Shown here piece by piece: positions 17,541-25,427 of a stretch of DNA of 64,000 nt (the first letter of the stretch is position 1; every line of letters starts with the position of its first letter). Both the position numbers and the translations under genes were made by a program. The notes beneath the pieces are model-generated. The model was not told the DNA's origin and made no database searches. It saw only the letters and a program-made list of their open reading frames with translations. The stretch covers positions 1 through 64,000 of the forward strand of contig JAQXJT010000013.1 in the NCBI GenBank assembly GCA_029009095.1, written 5' to 3'. Source of the DNA: a bacterium (GTDB taxonomy: Bacteria > Bacillota > Clostridia > Oscillospirales > Oscillospiraceae).

Positions 17541-18749
17541 ATGAATTACACACGGCAAGAGGTCATGCAGTTTGTCCGGGAGGAGGATGTGAAGTTCATC
17601 CGCCTGGCCTTCTGCGACGTATACGGCAAACAGAAGAACATCTCCATCCAGCCCGGGGAGCTGGAACGGGCCTTTGAAAACGGCATCGCCTTCGACGCCT
17701 CCTCCATCGCCGGCTTTGGCGACGAGCTGCGGAGCGATCTGTTCCTCCGCCCGCAGGAGGATACGCTGACGGTGCTCCCCTGGCGGCCCGAGCACGGGCG
17801 GGTGGTGCGGATGTTCTGCGACATCACCCGGCCTGATGGCACGCCCTTCGAGGGGGACGCCCGGCAGTTTCTGAAGAGGGCCGTGCGGGAGGCGGAGGAG
17901 GAGGGATTTACCTTCCGCTTCGGCTCGGAGCTGGAGTTTTACCTCTTTGAGCTGGACGAGCGGGGCAAACCCACCCGCATCCCCTACGACGAGGCCGGGT
18001 ATATGGACATCGCCCCCGAGGATCGGGGCGAGAACATCCGGCGGGAGATCTGTCTGACGCTGGAGCAGATGGGCATCACCCCCGAGAGTTCCCACCACGA
18101 GGGCGGCCCGGGCCAGAACGAGATCGACTTCCGCCACGCCGGAGCCCTCGCCGCGGCGGACAACGCTGTGACTTTCTGCGGCGTGGTCAGAACCATCGCC
18201 GGGCGCAACGGCATCGCCGCGGACTTTTCCCCCAAGCCCCTGCCGGGGCAGCCCGGAAACGGGATGCACATCAATTTCTCCGTCCGGGGCCGGGGAGACC
18301 AGCACGACATGATCTCGGCCATCGCCGGGGTGCTGGAGAACATCTCCGCCATGACGGCGTTCCTCAATCCGCTGGAGCAGTCCTATGAGCGCCTGGGCAG
18401 CCACAAGGCCCCCCGGTATATCTCCTGGTCGGCGGAAAACCGCTCCCCCCTCATCCGCATCCCCGCGGCCTTCGGGGAGCAGAAGCGGGCCGAGCTGCGC
18501 TCCCCCGACGGCTGCGCCAACCCCTACATCGCCTACGCGCTGCTGATCTACGCCGGGCTCGACGGCATCCGCCGCCATCTGGAACTGCCCCCCGCCGCCA
18601 ACATCAACTTCTACACCGCTCCGCCCGAGCTGCTCTCTGCCTTCCGCCGCCTCCCTGCCACGCTGGAGGAGGCCCGGGCCGTGGCGGGAGAGAGCGAATT
18701 CATCCGCGCCCATGTGCCGGAGATCATCCGCCGCGCCTATACCGCGTGA
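17541..18749 (+). CDS. glnA: glutamine synthetase family protein, short divergent form
   Basis: Predicted ATP-dependent glutamate-ammonia ligase of 402 aa, shorter than typical GSI (about 440-470). Beta-grasp N-terminus (FVREEDVKFIRLAFCDVYGK) and catalytic domain with SELEFYLF (about 129), HHEGGPGQNEIDF (about 185), NGMHINFS (about 240) and ENRSPLIRIP (about 300). Compared with canonical GSI, HHEVAPGQHE has become HHEGGPGQNE and GMHxHxS has become GMHINFS. True glutamine synthesis is likely from its position between Amt-PII and an ANTAR regulator, but another gamma-glutamyl ligase activity cannot be excluded. No adenylylation site is evident. Confidence 0.85.
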   Translation: MNYTRQEVMQFVREEDVKFIRLAFCDVYGKQKNISIQPGELERAFENGIAFDASSIAGFGDELRSDLFLRPQEDTLTVLPWRPEHGRVVRMFCDITRPDGTPFEGDARQFLKRAVREAEEEGFTFRFGSELEFYLFELDERGKPTRIPYDEAGYMDIAPEDRGENIRREICLTLEQMGITPESSHHEGGPGQNEIDFRHAGALAAADNAVTFCGVVRTIAGRNGIAADFSPKPLPGQPGNGMHINFSVRGRGDQHDMISAIAGVLENISAMTAFLNPLEQSYERLGSHKAPRYISWSAENRSPLIRIPAAFGEQKRAELRSPDGCANPYIAYALLIYAGLDGIRRHLELPPAANINFYTAPPELLSAFRRLPATLEEARAVAGESEFIRAHVPEIIRRAYTA

Positions 18750-18786
18750 CGCGTGTTTCCCAATTCATCGGAGGGGAGGGAGAGGC

Positions 18787-19371
18787 ATGCCGCTCCGGGA
18801 ACACGTTTACAGCATTCTGATCGTCTCCGCCTCGGAGAAATTCAACGCGGCGCTGCGCCCTTTGCTCCCCGAATCGGACTATGACCCCGTGCGCTTTGCC
18901 GTCAGCGTCAGCGAGGCGCAGCGGCTGGTGCAGGAGAGGAGCTTTGACCTTGTGCTGGTGAACACCCCGCTGCCCGATGACTTCGGACGGCGTCTGGCGG
19001 TGGACATCTCCCGGCGGGAGAACAGCGTGGCGGCCATGCTGGTGCGCGGCGAGCTCTACGACGAGACCTACGCCCGGGTCTTTGCCCAGGGGGTCTTCAC
19101 CATCCGAAAGCCCGTGTCCCCCGCGCTGCTGATGCAGTCTCTCGACTGGATGCGTACCGCCCGGGAGCGCCTCCGCGCCATGGAAAAGCGGACGGTGTCC
19201 CTGGAGGACAAGATGGCGGAGATCCGTCTGGTGAACCGCGCCAAGTGGACGCTCATCGAAAAGCGCCACATGACCGAGGCCGACGCCCACCGCTACATTG
19301 AAAAGGAGGCCATGGATCGCTGCATCACCCGCCGGGCCGTGGCGGAGCGCATCCTGCGGCCGGAAGAATAG
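18787..19371 (+). CDS. ANTAR-domain RNA-binding regulator with pseudo-receiver
   Basis: 194 aa. Residues 7-115 have a receiver-like fold, but the phospho-acceptor Asp is Asn (LVLVNTPLP, N59) and the usual acidic pair is absent (IVSASEKF); the conserved Lys is kept (K108, IRKPVS). A coiled helix (about 122-150) leads to a C-terminal ANTAR domain (155-192, MTEADAHRYIEKEAMDRCIT...). ANTAR proteins bind paired hexaloop hairpins and prevent transcription termination, often at nitrogen genes. It follows glnA after 37 bp with a strong GGAGG site. A phosphorylation-independent trigger is inferred. Confidence 0.88.
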   Translation: MPLREHVYSILIVSASEKFNAALRPLLPESDYDPVRFAVSVSEAQRLVQERSFDLVLVNTPLPDDFGRRLAVDISRRENSVAAMLVRGELYDETYARVFAQGVFTIRKPVSPALLMQSLDWMRTARERLRAMEKRTVSLEDKMAEIRLVNRAKWTLIEKRHMTEADAHRYIEKEAMDRCITRRAVAERILRPEE

Positions 19372-19380
19372 GAGGAAGCC

Positions 19381-19509
19381 ATGGAGAAAGACCTGATCGC
19401 CGCTCTGACGGCCCGGGACGGGAAATACGCCTTCGCCGCAGCGGAGCGGCCTGTCGCGGGAATATTTCGTTGCAATTCCATAATTTTGTGTTATACTGAC
19501 ATGGATTAA
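19381..19509 (+). pseudogene. truncated start of a lost gene (42 codons)
   Basis: A proper AGGAGG site and ATG directly after the ANTAR gene open a frame beginning MEKDLIAALTARDGKYAFAA, normal coding-like sequence. After about 26 codons it runs into AT-rich promoter DNA and stops. It looks like the remnant N-terminus of a former third gene of the glnA-ANTAR operon cut off by a deletion. The family was not recognised. Confidence 0.45.
19470..19497 (+). promoter_or_regulatory. promoter of the hydantoinase-like gene
   Basis: TTGCAA (19470-19475) and TATACT (19492-19497) with a 16-base spacer, 52 bp before the start codon. Confidence 0.65.
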
Positions 19510-19549
19510 AGACATAACCGCGCAAAAGCAAGGGGAAAAGAGGAATATT

Positions 19550-21580
19550 ATGAGAATCGGCATCGGCATTGACACGGGCGGTACCTGCACGGACGCGGTC
19601 GCCTACGACCTTGACGCGAAGAAGCTGCTGGCCAAGGGCAAGGCCCTGACCACCCATTCCTGTCTGGAGGTGGGCATCGGCAAGGCGCTGGACACGCTGC
19701 CCCAGGAACTGATCGCCCAGGCGGAGCGGGTGGCGCTCTCCACCACGCTGGCCACCAACGCCTGTCTGGAGGACATGGGCAGCCGCTGCCGTCTGGTGAT
19801 CTTCGGCCAGACGGAGGAGATGGTGCGCCATCTGAAGATCGACGAGAAATACGGCATCCCGCTCAACCATGTGCTTTGCGTGGATACCCACGGCAGCGCC
19901 GACGGACTGCGCATCGATGTGCCCGACTGGGACGAGTTCTTCTCCAAACACAGCGCCTGGCTCTCCGACGCGGAGGTGCTGGCCTGTTCGGAGCTCTACT
20001 CCGCCAGCAACGGCGCGCCCTGTGAGAAGGCGTTCAAGAAGCTCACCGTGGAGAAGCTGGGCGTCAAGTCCATCTGCGCTTCCGAGCTTACCGACGAGAT
20101 CAATGTCATCGCCCGGGGTGCCACCGCCATGCTCAACGCCCGGCTGCTGCCCATCATCAACGACTTTATCTCCGCCATTCTGCACGATCTGGAGAAGCGC
20201 GGCTGCAAGGCCAGCATCTCTGTGGTGCGCAGCGACGGCAGCATGATGAACGCCGCCTCCACCCTGGACAAGCCCGTGGAGACCATCCTCTCCGGCCCTG
20301 CCGCCAGTGTGCTGGCGGGCGAGGCTTTCTACGACGGGGAGAACTACCTGACCGTGGACATGGGCGGTACCACCACGGATGTGTCCGTGGTCATCGGCGG
20401 CAAGCCCACGCCCGCCCAGGGCGGCATCCGTCTGGGCCACTGGCGCACGGTGGTGCAGGGGGTCTTTGCCGCGCCCTTCGCTCTGGGCGGCGATACTCAC
20501 ATCTGGATGGACGACAGGACCAAGACCCTCTCTCTGGGCGTGCGGCGGGTGAAGTCCCTCTGCTCCACGGCGGTGGAGTGGCCGGAGATCAAGGATATGC
20601 TCCGGCGCATCGTCAACGTGGAACGCAAGCACATCAACCGCTTCCCCCTCCACGAGGTGATCTACCTCCAGCACCGCCCCGAACGCACGGAGATGTACAA
20701 CAGCTACGAGCGCCGCCTCCTTGCGGCGCTGGAGGACGGCCCCATGCTCCTGGAGGATCTGGAGAGCCGTGCGGGTCTGGATATCTACGATTTCTCCATG
20801 GAGCGGCTGGAGTCCGAGGGCATCATCATGCGCTGCGGTCTGACCCCCACCGACTTCATGCATATCAAGGGCGATTATAACGGCTACGACCGGGAAGCCT
20901 CGGTGCTGGCCGCCCGGTATCTGCTGGCGGCGCTGGGTCGGGAGGACACGGAGGAGGAGCTGCTGAAGCTCTGCGACGAGGTCTACGAGACGGTGGAGGA
21001 GCGGATGTACTGCAATCTGGTGCACGTTCTGCTCCGCCAGCTCTACCCGGGCCAGTTCGAGGACGGGCTGGATCCCCAGATGGAGATGCTCATTCGCCGC
21101 ACCTGGCAGACCCGGAACAGCCCCAAACACCCCTTCCTCTGCCAACAGTTCGAGACGGGCATGGCCCTGGTGGGCGTGGGCGCGCCCATCCATATCTTCC
21201 TGCCCGAGGTGGCCAGAGCGCTGGGCGCCAGGTGTATCCTCTCGGAGAACCACGATGTGGCCAACGCCCTGGGCGCGCTGCAGGCCAAGCTCAACGCCAC
21301 GGTGCGCGTGGGCATCAACCAGATGCTCAAGGACGGCGCCATCTTCTATGTGGCCCACCTTCCCGACGGCGCCGTGCGCTACGACCACTTCAGCGACGCG
21401 GTGGAGGCGGCCAAGAAGGCCGCGGCGAAAAAAGCCGTCGAGGAGGCCAGAAAGCGCGGCGCCGTGGGCGAGCTGGTGCCGGAGGTGCGGGTGAACCGCA
21501 CCATGGTGCGCGACGAGCAGAGCGGCCGGAACCTGCCCATCGGCACGGTGGTGGAGGCCGAGATCACCCAGCGCGCCTGA
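19550..21580 (+). CDS. hydantoinase A/5-oxoprolinase family ATPase
   Basis: 676-aa member of the ASKHA-fold hydantoinase/oxoprolinase family, which couples ATP hydrolysis to opening of cyclic amides or to related activation. The two phosphate-binding segments are visible: IGIDTGGTCTDAV at the N-terminus (Hydant_A_N) and LTVDMGGTTTDVSVV (about residues 264-278). The last third (from about 375) is charged and helical, unlike classic HyuA, ending in a Lys/Ala-rich helix. No HyuB partner is adjacent; the only co-directional neighbour is a flavin reductase-like protein 31 bp downstream. Substrate unknown. Confidence 0.85.
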   Translation: MRIGIGIDTGGTCTDAVAYDLDAKKLLAKGKALTTHSCLEVGIGKALDTLPQELIAQAERVALSTTLATNACLEDMGSRCRLVIFGQTEEMVRHLKIDEKYGIPLNHVLCVDTHGSADGLRIDVPDWDEFFSKHSAWLSDAEVLACSELYSASNGAPCEKAFKKLTVEKLGVKSICASELTDEINVIARGATAMLNARLLPIINDFISAILHDLEKRGCKASISVVRSDGSMMNAASTLDKPVETILSGPAASVLAGEAFYDGENYLTVDMGGTTTDVSVVIGGKPTPAQGGIRLGHWRTVVQGVFAAPFALGGDTHIWMDDRTKTLSLGVRRVKSLCSTAVEWPEIKDMLRRIVNVERKHINRFPLHEVIYLQHRPERTEMYNSYERRLLAALEDGPMLLEDLESRAGLDIYDFSMERLESEGIIMRCGLTPTDFMHIKGDYNGYDREASVLAARYLLAALGREDTEEELLKLCDEVYETVEERMYCNLVHVLLRQLYPGQFEDGLDPQMEMLIRRTWQTRNSPKHPFLCQQFETGMALVGVGAPIHIFLPEVARALGARCILSENHDVANALGALQAKLNATVRVGINQMLKDGAIFYVAHLPDGAVRYDHFSDAVEAAKKAAAKKAVEEARKRGAVGELVPEVRVNRTMVRDEQSGRNLPIGTVVEAEITQRA

Positions 21581-21611
21581 GAAGTGCATCCGCACGGGAA
21601 AGGAGAAAAAC

Positions 21612-22088
21612 ATGCAGGAACTGGAGATGAGTGTTTTCCGCAACTTCGGCAAGGACTGGGCGCTGGTGACGGCGGGGAACATGGAGAACTACAACACCAT
21701 GACCATCGGCTGGGGCGGTCTCGGCACCCTCTGGGGCCGGGATGTGGCCACCATCTATGTCAAGCCCATCCGCTATACCCACGAATTTCTGGAGAAAAAC
21801 GAGTACTTTACCGTGACGTTCTTCCCCGGCGAGTATAAGAAGGATCTCTCTTTGCTGGGCAGCCGTTCGGGACGGGACGGGGACAAGGTGGCCGCCACCC
21901 GCCTCACCCCCGTGGCCGTGGGGGAGAGCGTGGGCTTTCAGGAGGCCTGTCTCACGCTGCTGTGCAGGAAGATCTACCGGCAGGACATGATCCGGGAGGC
22001 CATGCCCCCGGAGGTGGCGGAGCGCTGGTACAGCGACGAGGAGCCTCACACCATGTATGTGGGCGAGGTCGTGGAGATCCTGCGCTGA
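21612..22088 (+). CDS. flavin reductase-like FMN-binding protein
   Basis: 158-aa split-beta-barrel flavoprotein of the flavin reductase (FMN-binding) class. Visible features are the GNMENYNTMTIGWGGLGTLW segment that contacts the flavin, the VKPIRYTHEFLEKNEYFTV strand-helix and the FFPGEYKKDL turn. Such proteins bind FMN and may reduce free flavins or act as electron-transfer or sensor proteins; the substrate is not predictable. Probably co-transcribed with the hydantoinase-like gene and followed by a strong terminator. Confidence 0.85.
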   Translation: MQELEMSVFRNFGKDWALVTAGNMENYNTMTIGWGGLGTLWGRDVATIYVKPIRYTHEFLEKNEYFTVTFFPGEYKKDLSLLGSRSGRDGDKVAATRLTPVAVGESVGFQEACLTLLCRKIYRQDMIREAMPPEVAERWYSDEEPHTMYVGEVVEILR

Positions 22089-22109
22089 GAAAAATATTCT
22101 GCGCATCAA

Positions 22110-22135
22110 GACCCCGGCGGAACTCCGCCGGGGTC
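22110..22135 (+). terminator. intrinsic terminator after the flavin reductase gene
   Basis: GACCCCGGCGG (22110-22120) pairs with CCGCCGGGGTC (22125-22135) around AACT, followed by CTTTCC. Confidence 0.75.
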
Positions 22136-22236
22136 CTTTCCGTCCAATCTTCAAAGCCCTTCTTTCTCCCGCCGCCAAAGCCGCCGGCAGGAGGGAAAAA
22201 GAGAAAGAGCGGCGCATTTTGGGAGGTTTTGACAGA

Positions 22237-22265
22237 TTGACATAATTCCAGCAGCATGATATAAA
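22237..22265 (+). promoter_or_regulatory. promoter of the pseudokinase-lectin gene
   Basis: TTGACA (22237-22242) and TATAAA (22260-22265) with a 17-base spacer. The roughly 75-base leader carries a small GCGGG/CCCGC hairpin. Confidence 0.8.
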
Positions 22266-22347
22266 TATACTTACGCGGGCTATTCCCGCCATACGGAATG
22301 AAACCGACAATCTGACAGCCCGGCAAGACGGGCAGGGTGCATACATA

Positions 22348-23919
22348 ATGAACGATGAACTGAAAAACAACGCCGGCCTCCCCGGGGAAGAGCCGGAGCA
22401 GAGCGCGGAGATCGGGGAGCAGACGGAGATCGAAGAGGTCGCCGCCCCGGCGGAAGAGAGCGCGGAAGAGAAGGTGGAGGCCCCCGCGGCGAAAGAAGAG
22501 CCCGAGGAGCATACCCGGGTGTTTTCCGTGGAGGATCTCAGCGAGAGCGGGGAGAAGAAGATGGACGGCGTCCGTCTGGCCGTTCAGCTCTGCCGCACCG
22601 TAATGGAGGCGGTGGGGGAGGACGGCTTCCACGGCGGCGTCCGCCCGGACAATGTCTCGCTCAGCGGCGAGAATGTGACTCTGGGCAGCCCGCTGGAGCA
22701 CGGCGTGGGCGAATTCACCCCCCAGGAGCTGGAGTATATGGCTCCCGAGCTCTTCTGGGACGGGAAGCGCGGCGCCACGGCGGACGTGTATTCCCTGGGT
22801 CTGGTGCTCTATGCTTTGTATAACCACGGGCGTATGCCTTTCTGGCCCGAGGAGGGGGACGCCTCCCCCAACCTCCGGGCGGCGGCGCTGCAAAAGCGCA
22901 TGAGCCGGGAACCCATCCCCGCCCCGGCCGGGGCGGGCGAGGAGCTGGGGGGCATCATCCTCAAAGCCCTTGCCTTCAGCGCGGAGGAGCGCTGGGCCAA
23001 TGTGGGCGAGCTTTGCGCGGCTCTGGAAGGCTGCGGGGAGACACAGGTGGATCCGGCCGATTTGGCGGAGATCGCCGCGGGCATGAGCGTCCGGGCCGCC
23101 AGGCCCGCAGAGAAGAAGGACGAGGTGGACTCTCCCTTTGTGGCCGGGCTGGAAGAAGACTCTGCCCCGGAGGAGGAGCCCATTCCCCGGGTGAAGGTGC
23201 GCCGCAGACACCGCCGTCTGGCACAGGCGATCGTCTATCTGGTGCTGGCTGTCTCCATCGTGGCTATCGTGCTGCTGCTGCGGCGCTGCGCGGAGCTGGA
23301 CGACGCCGCCCGGGTGACGCCCACCCCGCCCACCGTGGACGCGATGTCCCCCTCCGGGGAGGAAAAGGTGATCGACGGCAACCTCACCGAGCCCACTCCC
23401 CAGCCCACTCCCCAGCCCGAGGAGACGGCTCCCGCGGAGCCTGAAAACCAGGTGGAGCCCATCGTGGAGTACACCGCTTACCGGGAGGATGTGAGCTGGA
23501 CGGAGGCCGTGCAGCGCTGCAAGGACATGGGCGGCACGCTGGCCATGCCCACCAACTACAGCGAGTTCCAGCAGATCACCGCCGCCTGCGAGGAGAAGGG
23601 CCTCACCTATGTGTGGCTCAACGCCCGCCGGGACGAGAGTGACAACTGGGTGAATGCCGACGGCGAGCTGGCTGCCTACTTCTTCGCCTGGGGCGACGGG
23701 GAACCATCCCGGGTGGACAGCGGCGACGGCGCGGCGGAGGACTACTTCCTGCTCTGGAACATGGGCGGACGCTGGAGCGGCAACGACAGCCGCGAGGATC
23801 CGCTGGACGGCTACTGGACGGCCTACACCGGCAAGATCGGCTTTGTGTGCAAGACCGTGTCCTATCCCCTGGCGGATGAGACGGCGGACACCGCCGCCCA
23901 GAGCGGCCAGGAGGGCTGA
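22348..23919 (+). CDS. pseudokinase-TM-C-type lectin-like receptor protein
   Basis: 523 aa, single gene with its own promoter. Residues 1-60 are Glu/Ala-rich. About 75-230 resemble only the C-lobe of a Hanks-type kinase: a degenerate catalytic loop HGGVRPDN (95-102, usually HRDLKPEN), no recognisable DFG, then MAPELF (131-136) and DVYSLGLVLYALYNHGRMPF (146-165). No Gly-loop or catalytic Lys lobe is seen, so it should be inactive. A basic RRRHRR stop-transfer flank precedes one TM helix (about 293-311). The outside holds a Pro/Thr linker and a C-type lectin-like domain (about 375-502) with SWTEAVQRCKDMGGTLAM, WVNADGE and WSGND. Cytoplasmic pseudokinase with extracellular ligand binding is inferred from topology. 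Confidence 0.8.
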   Translation: MNDELKNNAGLPGEEPEQSAEIGEQTEIEEVAAPAEESAEEKVEAPAAKEEPEEHTRVFSVEDLSESGEKKMDGVRLAVQLCRTVMEAVGEDGFHGGVRPDNVSLSGENVTLGSPLEHGVGEFTPQELEYMAPELFWDGKRGATADVYSLGLVLYALYNHGRMPFWPEEGDASPNLRAAALQKRMSREPIPAPAGAGEELGGIILKALAFSAEERWANVGELCAALEGCGETQVDPADLAEIAAGMSVRAARPAEKKDEVDSPFVAGLEEDSAPEEEPIPRVKVRRRHRRLAQAIVYLVLAVSIVAIVLLLRRCAELDDAARVTPTPPTVDAMSPSGEEKVIDGNLTEPTPQPTPQPEETAPAEPENQVEPIVEYTAYREDVSWTEAVQRCKDMGGTLAMPTNYSEFQQITAACEEKGLTYVWLNARRDESDNWVNADGELAAYFFAWGDGEPSRVDSGDGAAEDYFLLWNMGGRWSGNDSREDPLDGYWTAYTGKIGFVCKTVSYPLADETADTAAQSGQEG

Positions 23920-23933
23920 CAAAAGAAAAGATG

Positions 23934-23964
23934 AACGCGGCCCGGGTATGCCCCGGGCCGCGTT
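23934..23964. terminator. terminator after the pseudokinase-lectin gene
   Basis: AACGCGGCCCGGG (23934-23946) pairs with CCCGGGCCGCGTT (23952-23964). A short T tract follows on the plus strand and a T-rich stretch on the minus strand. Confidence 0.75.
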
Positions 23965-23970
23965 TCGTAA

Positions 23971-24005
23971 AAGCGGCGGCACGGATTTTTTCCGCGCCGC
24001 CGCTT
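23971..24005 (-). terminator. second convergent hairpin, after the MFS gene
   Basis: AAGCGGCGGC (23971-23980) pairs with GCCGCCGCTT (23996-24005), 15 bp beyond the MFS stop codon. There is no T tract of its own. Confidence 0.45.
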
Positions 24006-24020
24006 ATATTCTGACCGGTC

Positions 24021-25331
24021 TTATTCCGCTGCGGCCGTCTCGTGCTCCACGGCCTTAAAGTAGGGCCAGCCCACGGCCAGGAACACAAAGCCCGCCACAA
24101 AGAGCAGGATCAGCGAGAGGATGCCGAAACTGGGTTTGCCGGAGAGCCCGTAGACCAGGGCGTAGAGCGCCGGGCCGATGACGCAGGCAAACTTTCCGAA
24201 GATATCCAGAAAACCGAAGTATTCGTTGGAGCGCTCGGGGGGGATGATCTGGCCGAAGTAGGAGCGGGAGAGGGCCTGGATGCCGCCCTGCACCGTGCCC
24301 ACCAGCGTGGCCAGACACCAGAAGAGGGCGCTGCTGATGGAGATGGCCTCCTCCAGACTCAGACCCAGCACATCGTAGAAATCGACCATGAAGCCCATGA
24401 CGAAGCCCACGATGGTGATGACGGCGTAGACGCCCACAGCCACGGTGATGAGCTTGAGCGCGCCGAACTTCCGTCCCCAGTGGCCGAAGAGGATGGAGAA
24501 AGGCACCGCCACGATCTGGGTGACCAGCAGCGCCAGGATCATGCCGATGGTGCCCAGCCCCAGCGTGCTGCCGTAGTTGGTGGCCATGGAGATGATGGTG
24601 TCCACCCCGTCAATGTAGAAAAAGTAGGCGATGAGGAAGAAGAGCACAGCCTTGTTGTGGAGAATGTCCCGGAAGGTGCGGACGGTGTTCTTCCAGGCGG
24701 CCCGGCCCAGCTCGGCGGGGGGCGTATCCACATAGTGCTGCTGGTGCACATTCTTCATGAACGGCAGGGAGAAGAGCAGCCACCAGACAGGCACGATCAG
24801 AATGGCGATGCGGAAGCTGAGATCGCTCATGTTCATGAGCATCATGATCACAATGGAGATTACAAAGGGGATGGTGCTGCCGCCGATATAGCCCATGGCG
24901 TAGCCCCAGGCGCTGACCTTGTCCATGCGCTCGGGGGTGGTCACGTCCGTGAGGAAGCTGTCATAGAAGAGACAGGAGCCGGTGAAGCCCACGCGGGAGA
25001 TGATAAAGCCCACCAGCATCAGCTGCCAGGAGCCGAAAATGCCCATAAAGGCGGTGAACACCACACCCATAATGAGAAAGGTGGTCCACAGCTTTTTCTT
25101 CATGCCCTTGAAATCGCCGATGGAGCCCAGATAGGGTGCCAGGGCGGCTACCACCAGATTGGCGATGGACACGGCGTAGCCGTAGACCACGTTGCCCGTG
25201 GCGCTGGCCTTGGAGGCAAAGTAGATGGGGAAGATGGCGGCCGCGATGTTGGTGGCCCAGATGGAGTTGGCCCAGTCATAGAAGATCCATGACCACTCCA
25301 CCTTGTTGAATAGTTTTTTCAAGCTGATCAC
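24021..25331 (-). CDS. MFS transporter, UMF1/Atg22-like family
   Basis: About 436-aa, twelve-helix major facilitator. The N-terminal WSWIFYDWANSIWATNI is the hallmark of the UMF1 (vacuole effluxer/Atg22-like) group, and a loop YFGQIIPPERSNEYFGF is typical. Members are proposed exporters of small solutes; the substrate is unknown. I place the start at the GTG (25329-25331): the in-frame ATG at 25388 would lie on the -35 box of a consensus promoter (25360-25388), which would make the longer form untranslatable from it. The ribosome site is poor in either case. Confidence 0.8.
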   Translation of the reverse strand: MISLKKLFNKVEWSWIFYDWANSIWATNIAAAIFPIYFASKASATGNVVYGYAVSIANLVVAALAPYLGSIGDFKGMKKKLWTTFLIMGVVFTAFMGIFGSWQLMLVGFIISRVGFTGSCLFYDSFLTDVTTPERMDKVSAWGYAMGYIGGSTIPFVISIVIMMLMNMSDLSFRIAILIVPVWWLLFSLPFMKNVHQQHYVDTPPAELGRAAWKNTVRTFRDILHNKAVLFFLIAYFFYIDGVDTIISMATNYGSTLGLGTIGMILALLVTQIVAVPFSILFGHWGRKFGALKLITVAVGVYAVITIVGFVMGFMVDFYDVLGLSLEEAISISSALFWCLATLVGTVQGGIQALSRSYFGQIIPPERSNEYFGFLDIFGKFACVIGPALYALVYGLSGKPSFGILSLILLFVAGFVFLAVGWPYFKAVEHETAAAE

Positions 25332-25359
25332 CCGATTACTTAAAAAATCTGATGCAATC

Positions 25360-25388
25360 ACTATACTATCCCCGGAGGAAGATTGCAA
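25360..25388 (-). promoter_or_regulatory. MFS gene promoter
   Basis: TTGCAA (25383-25388) and TATAGT (25360-25365) with a 17-base spacer on the minus strand. Confidence 0.65.
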
Positions 25389-25427
25389 ATTTTTTTTGAT
25401 TTTTGTCGAAATCGGGTGGTTCAGGTC

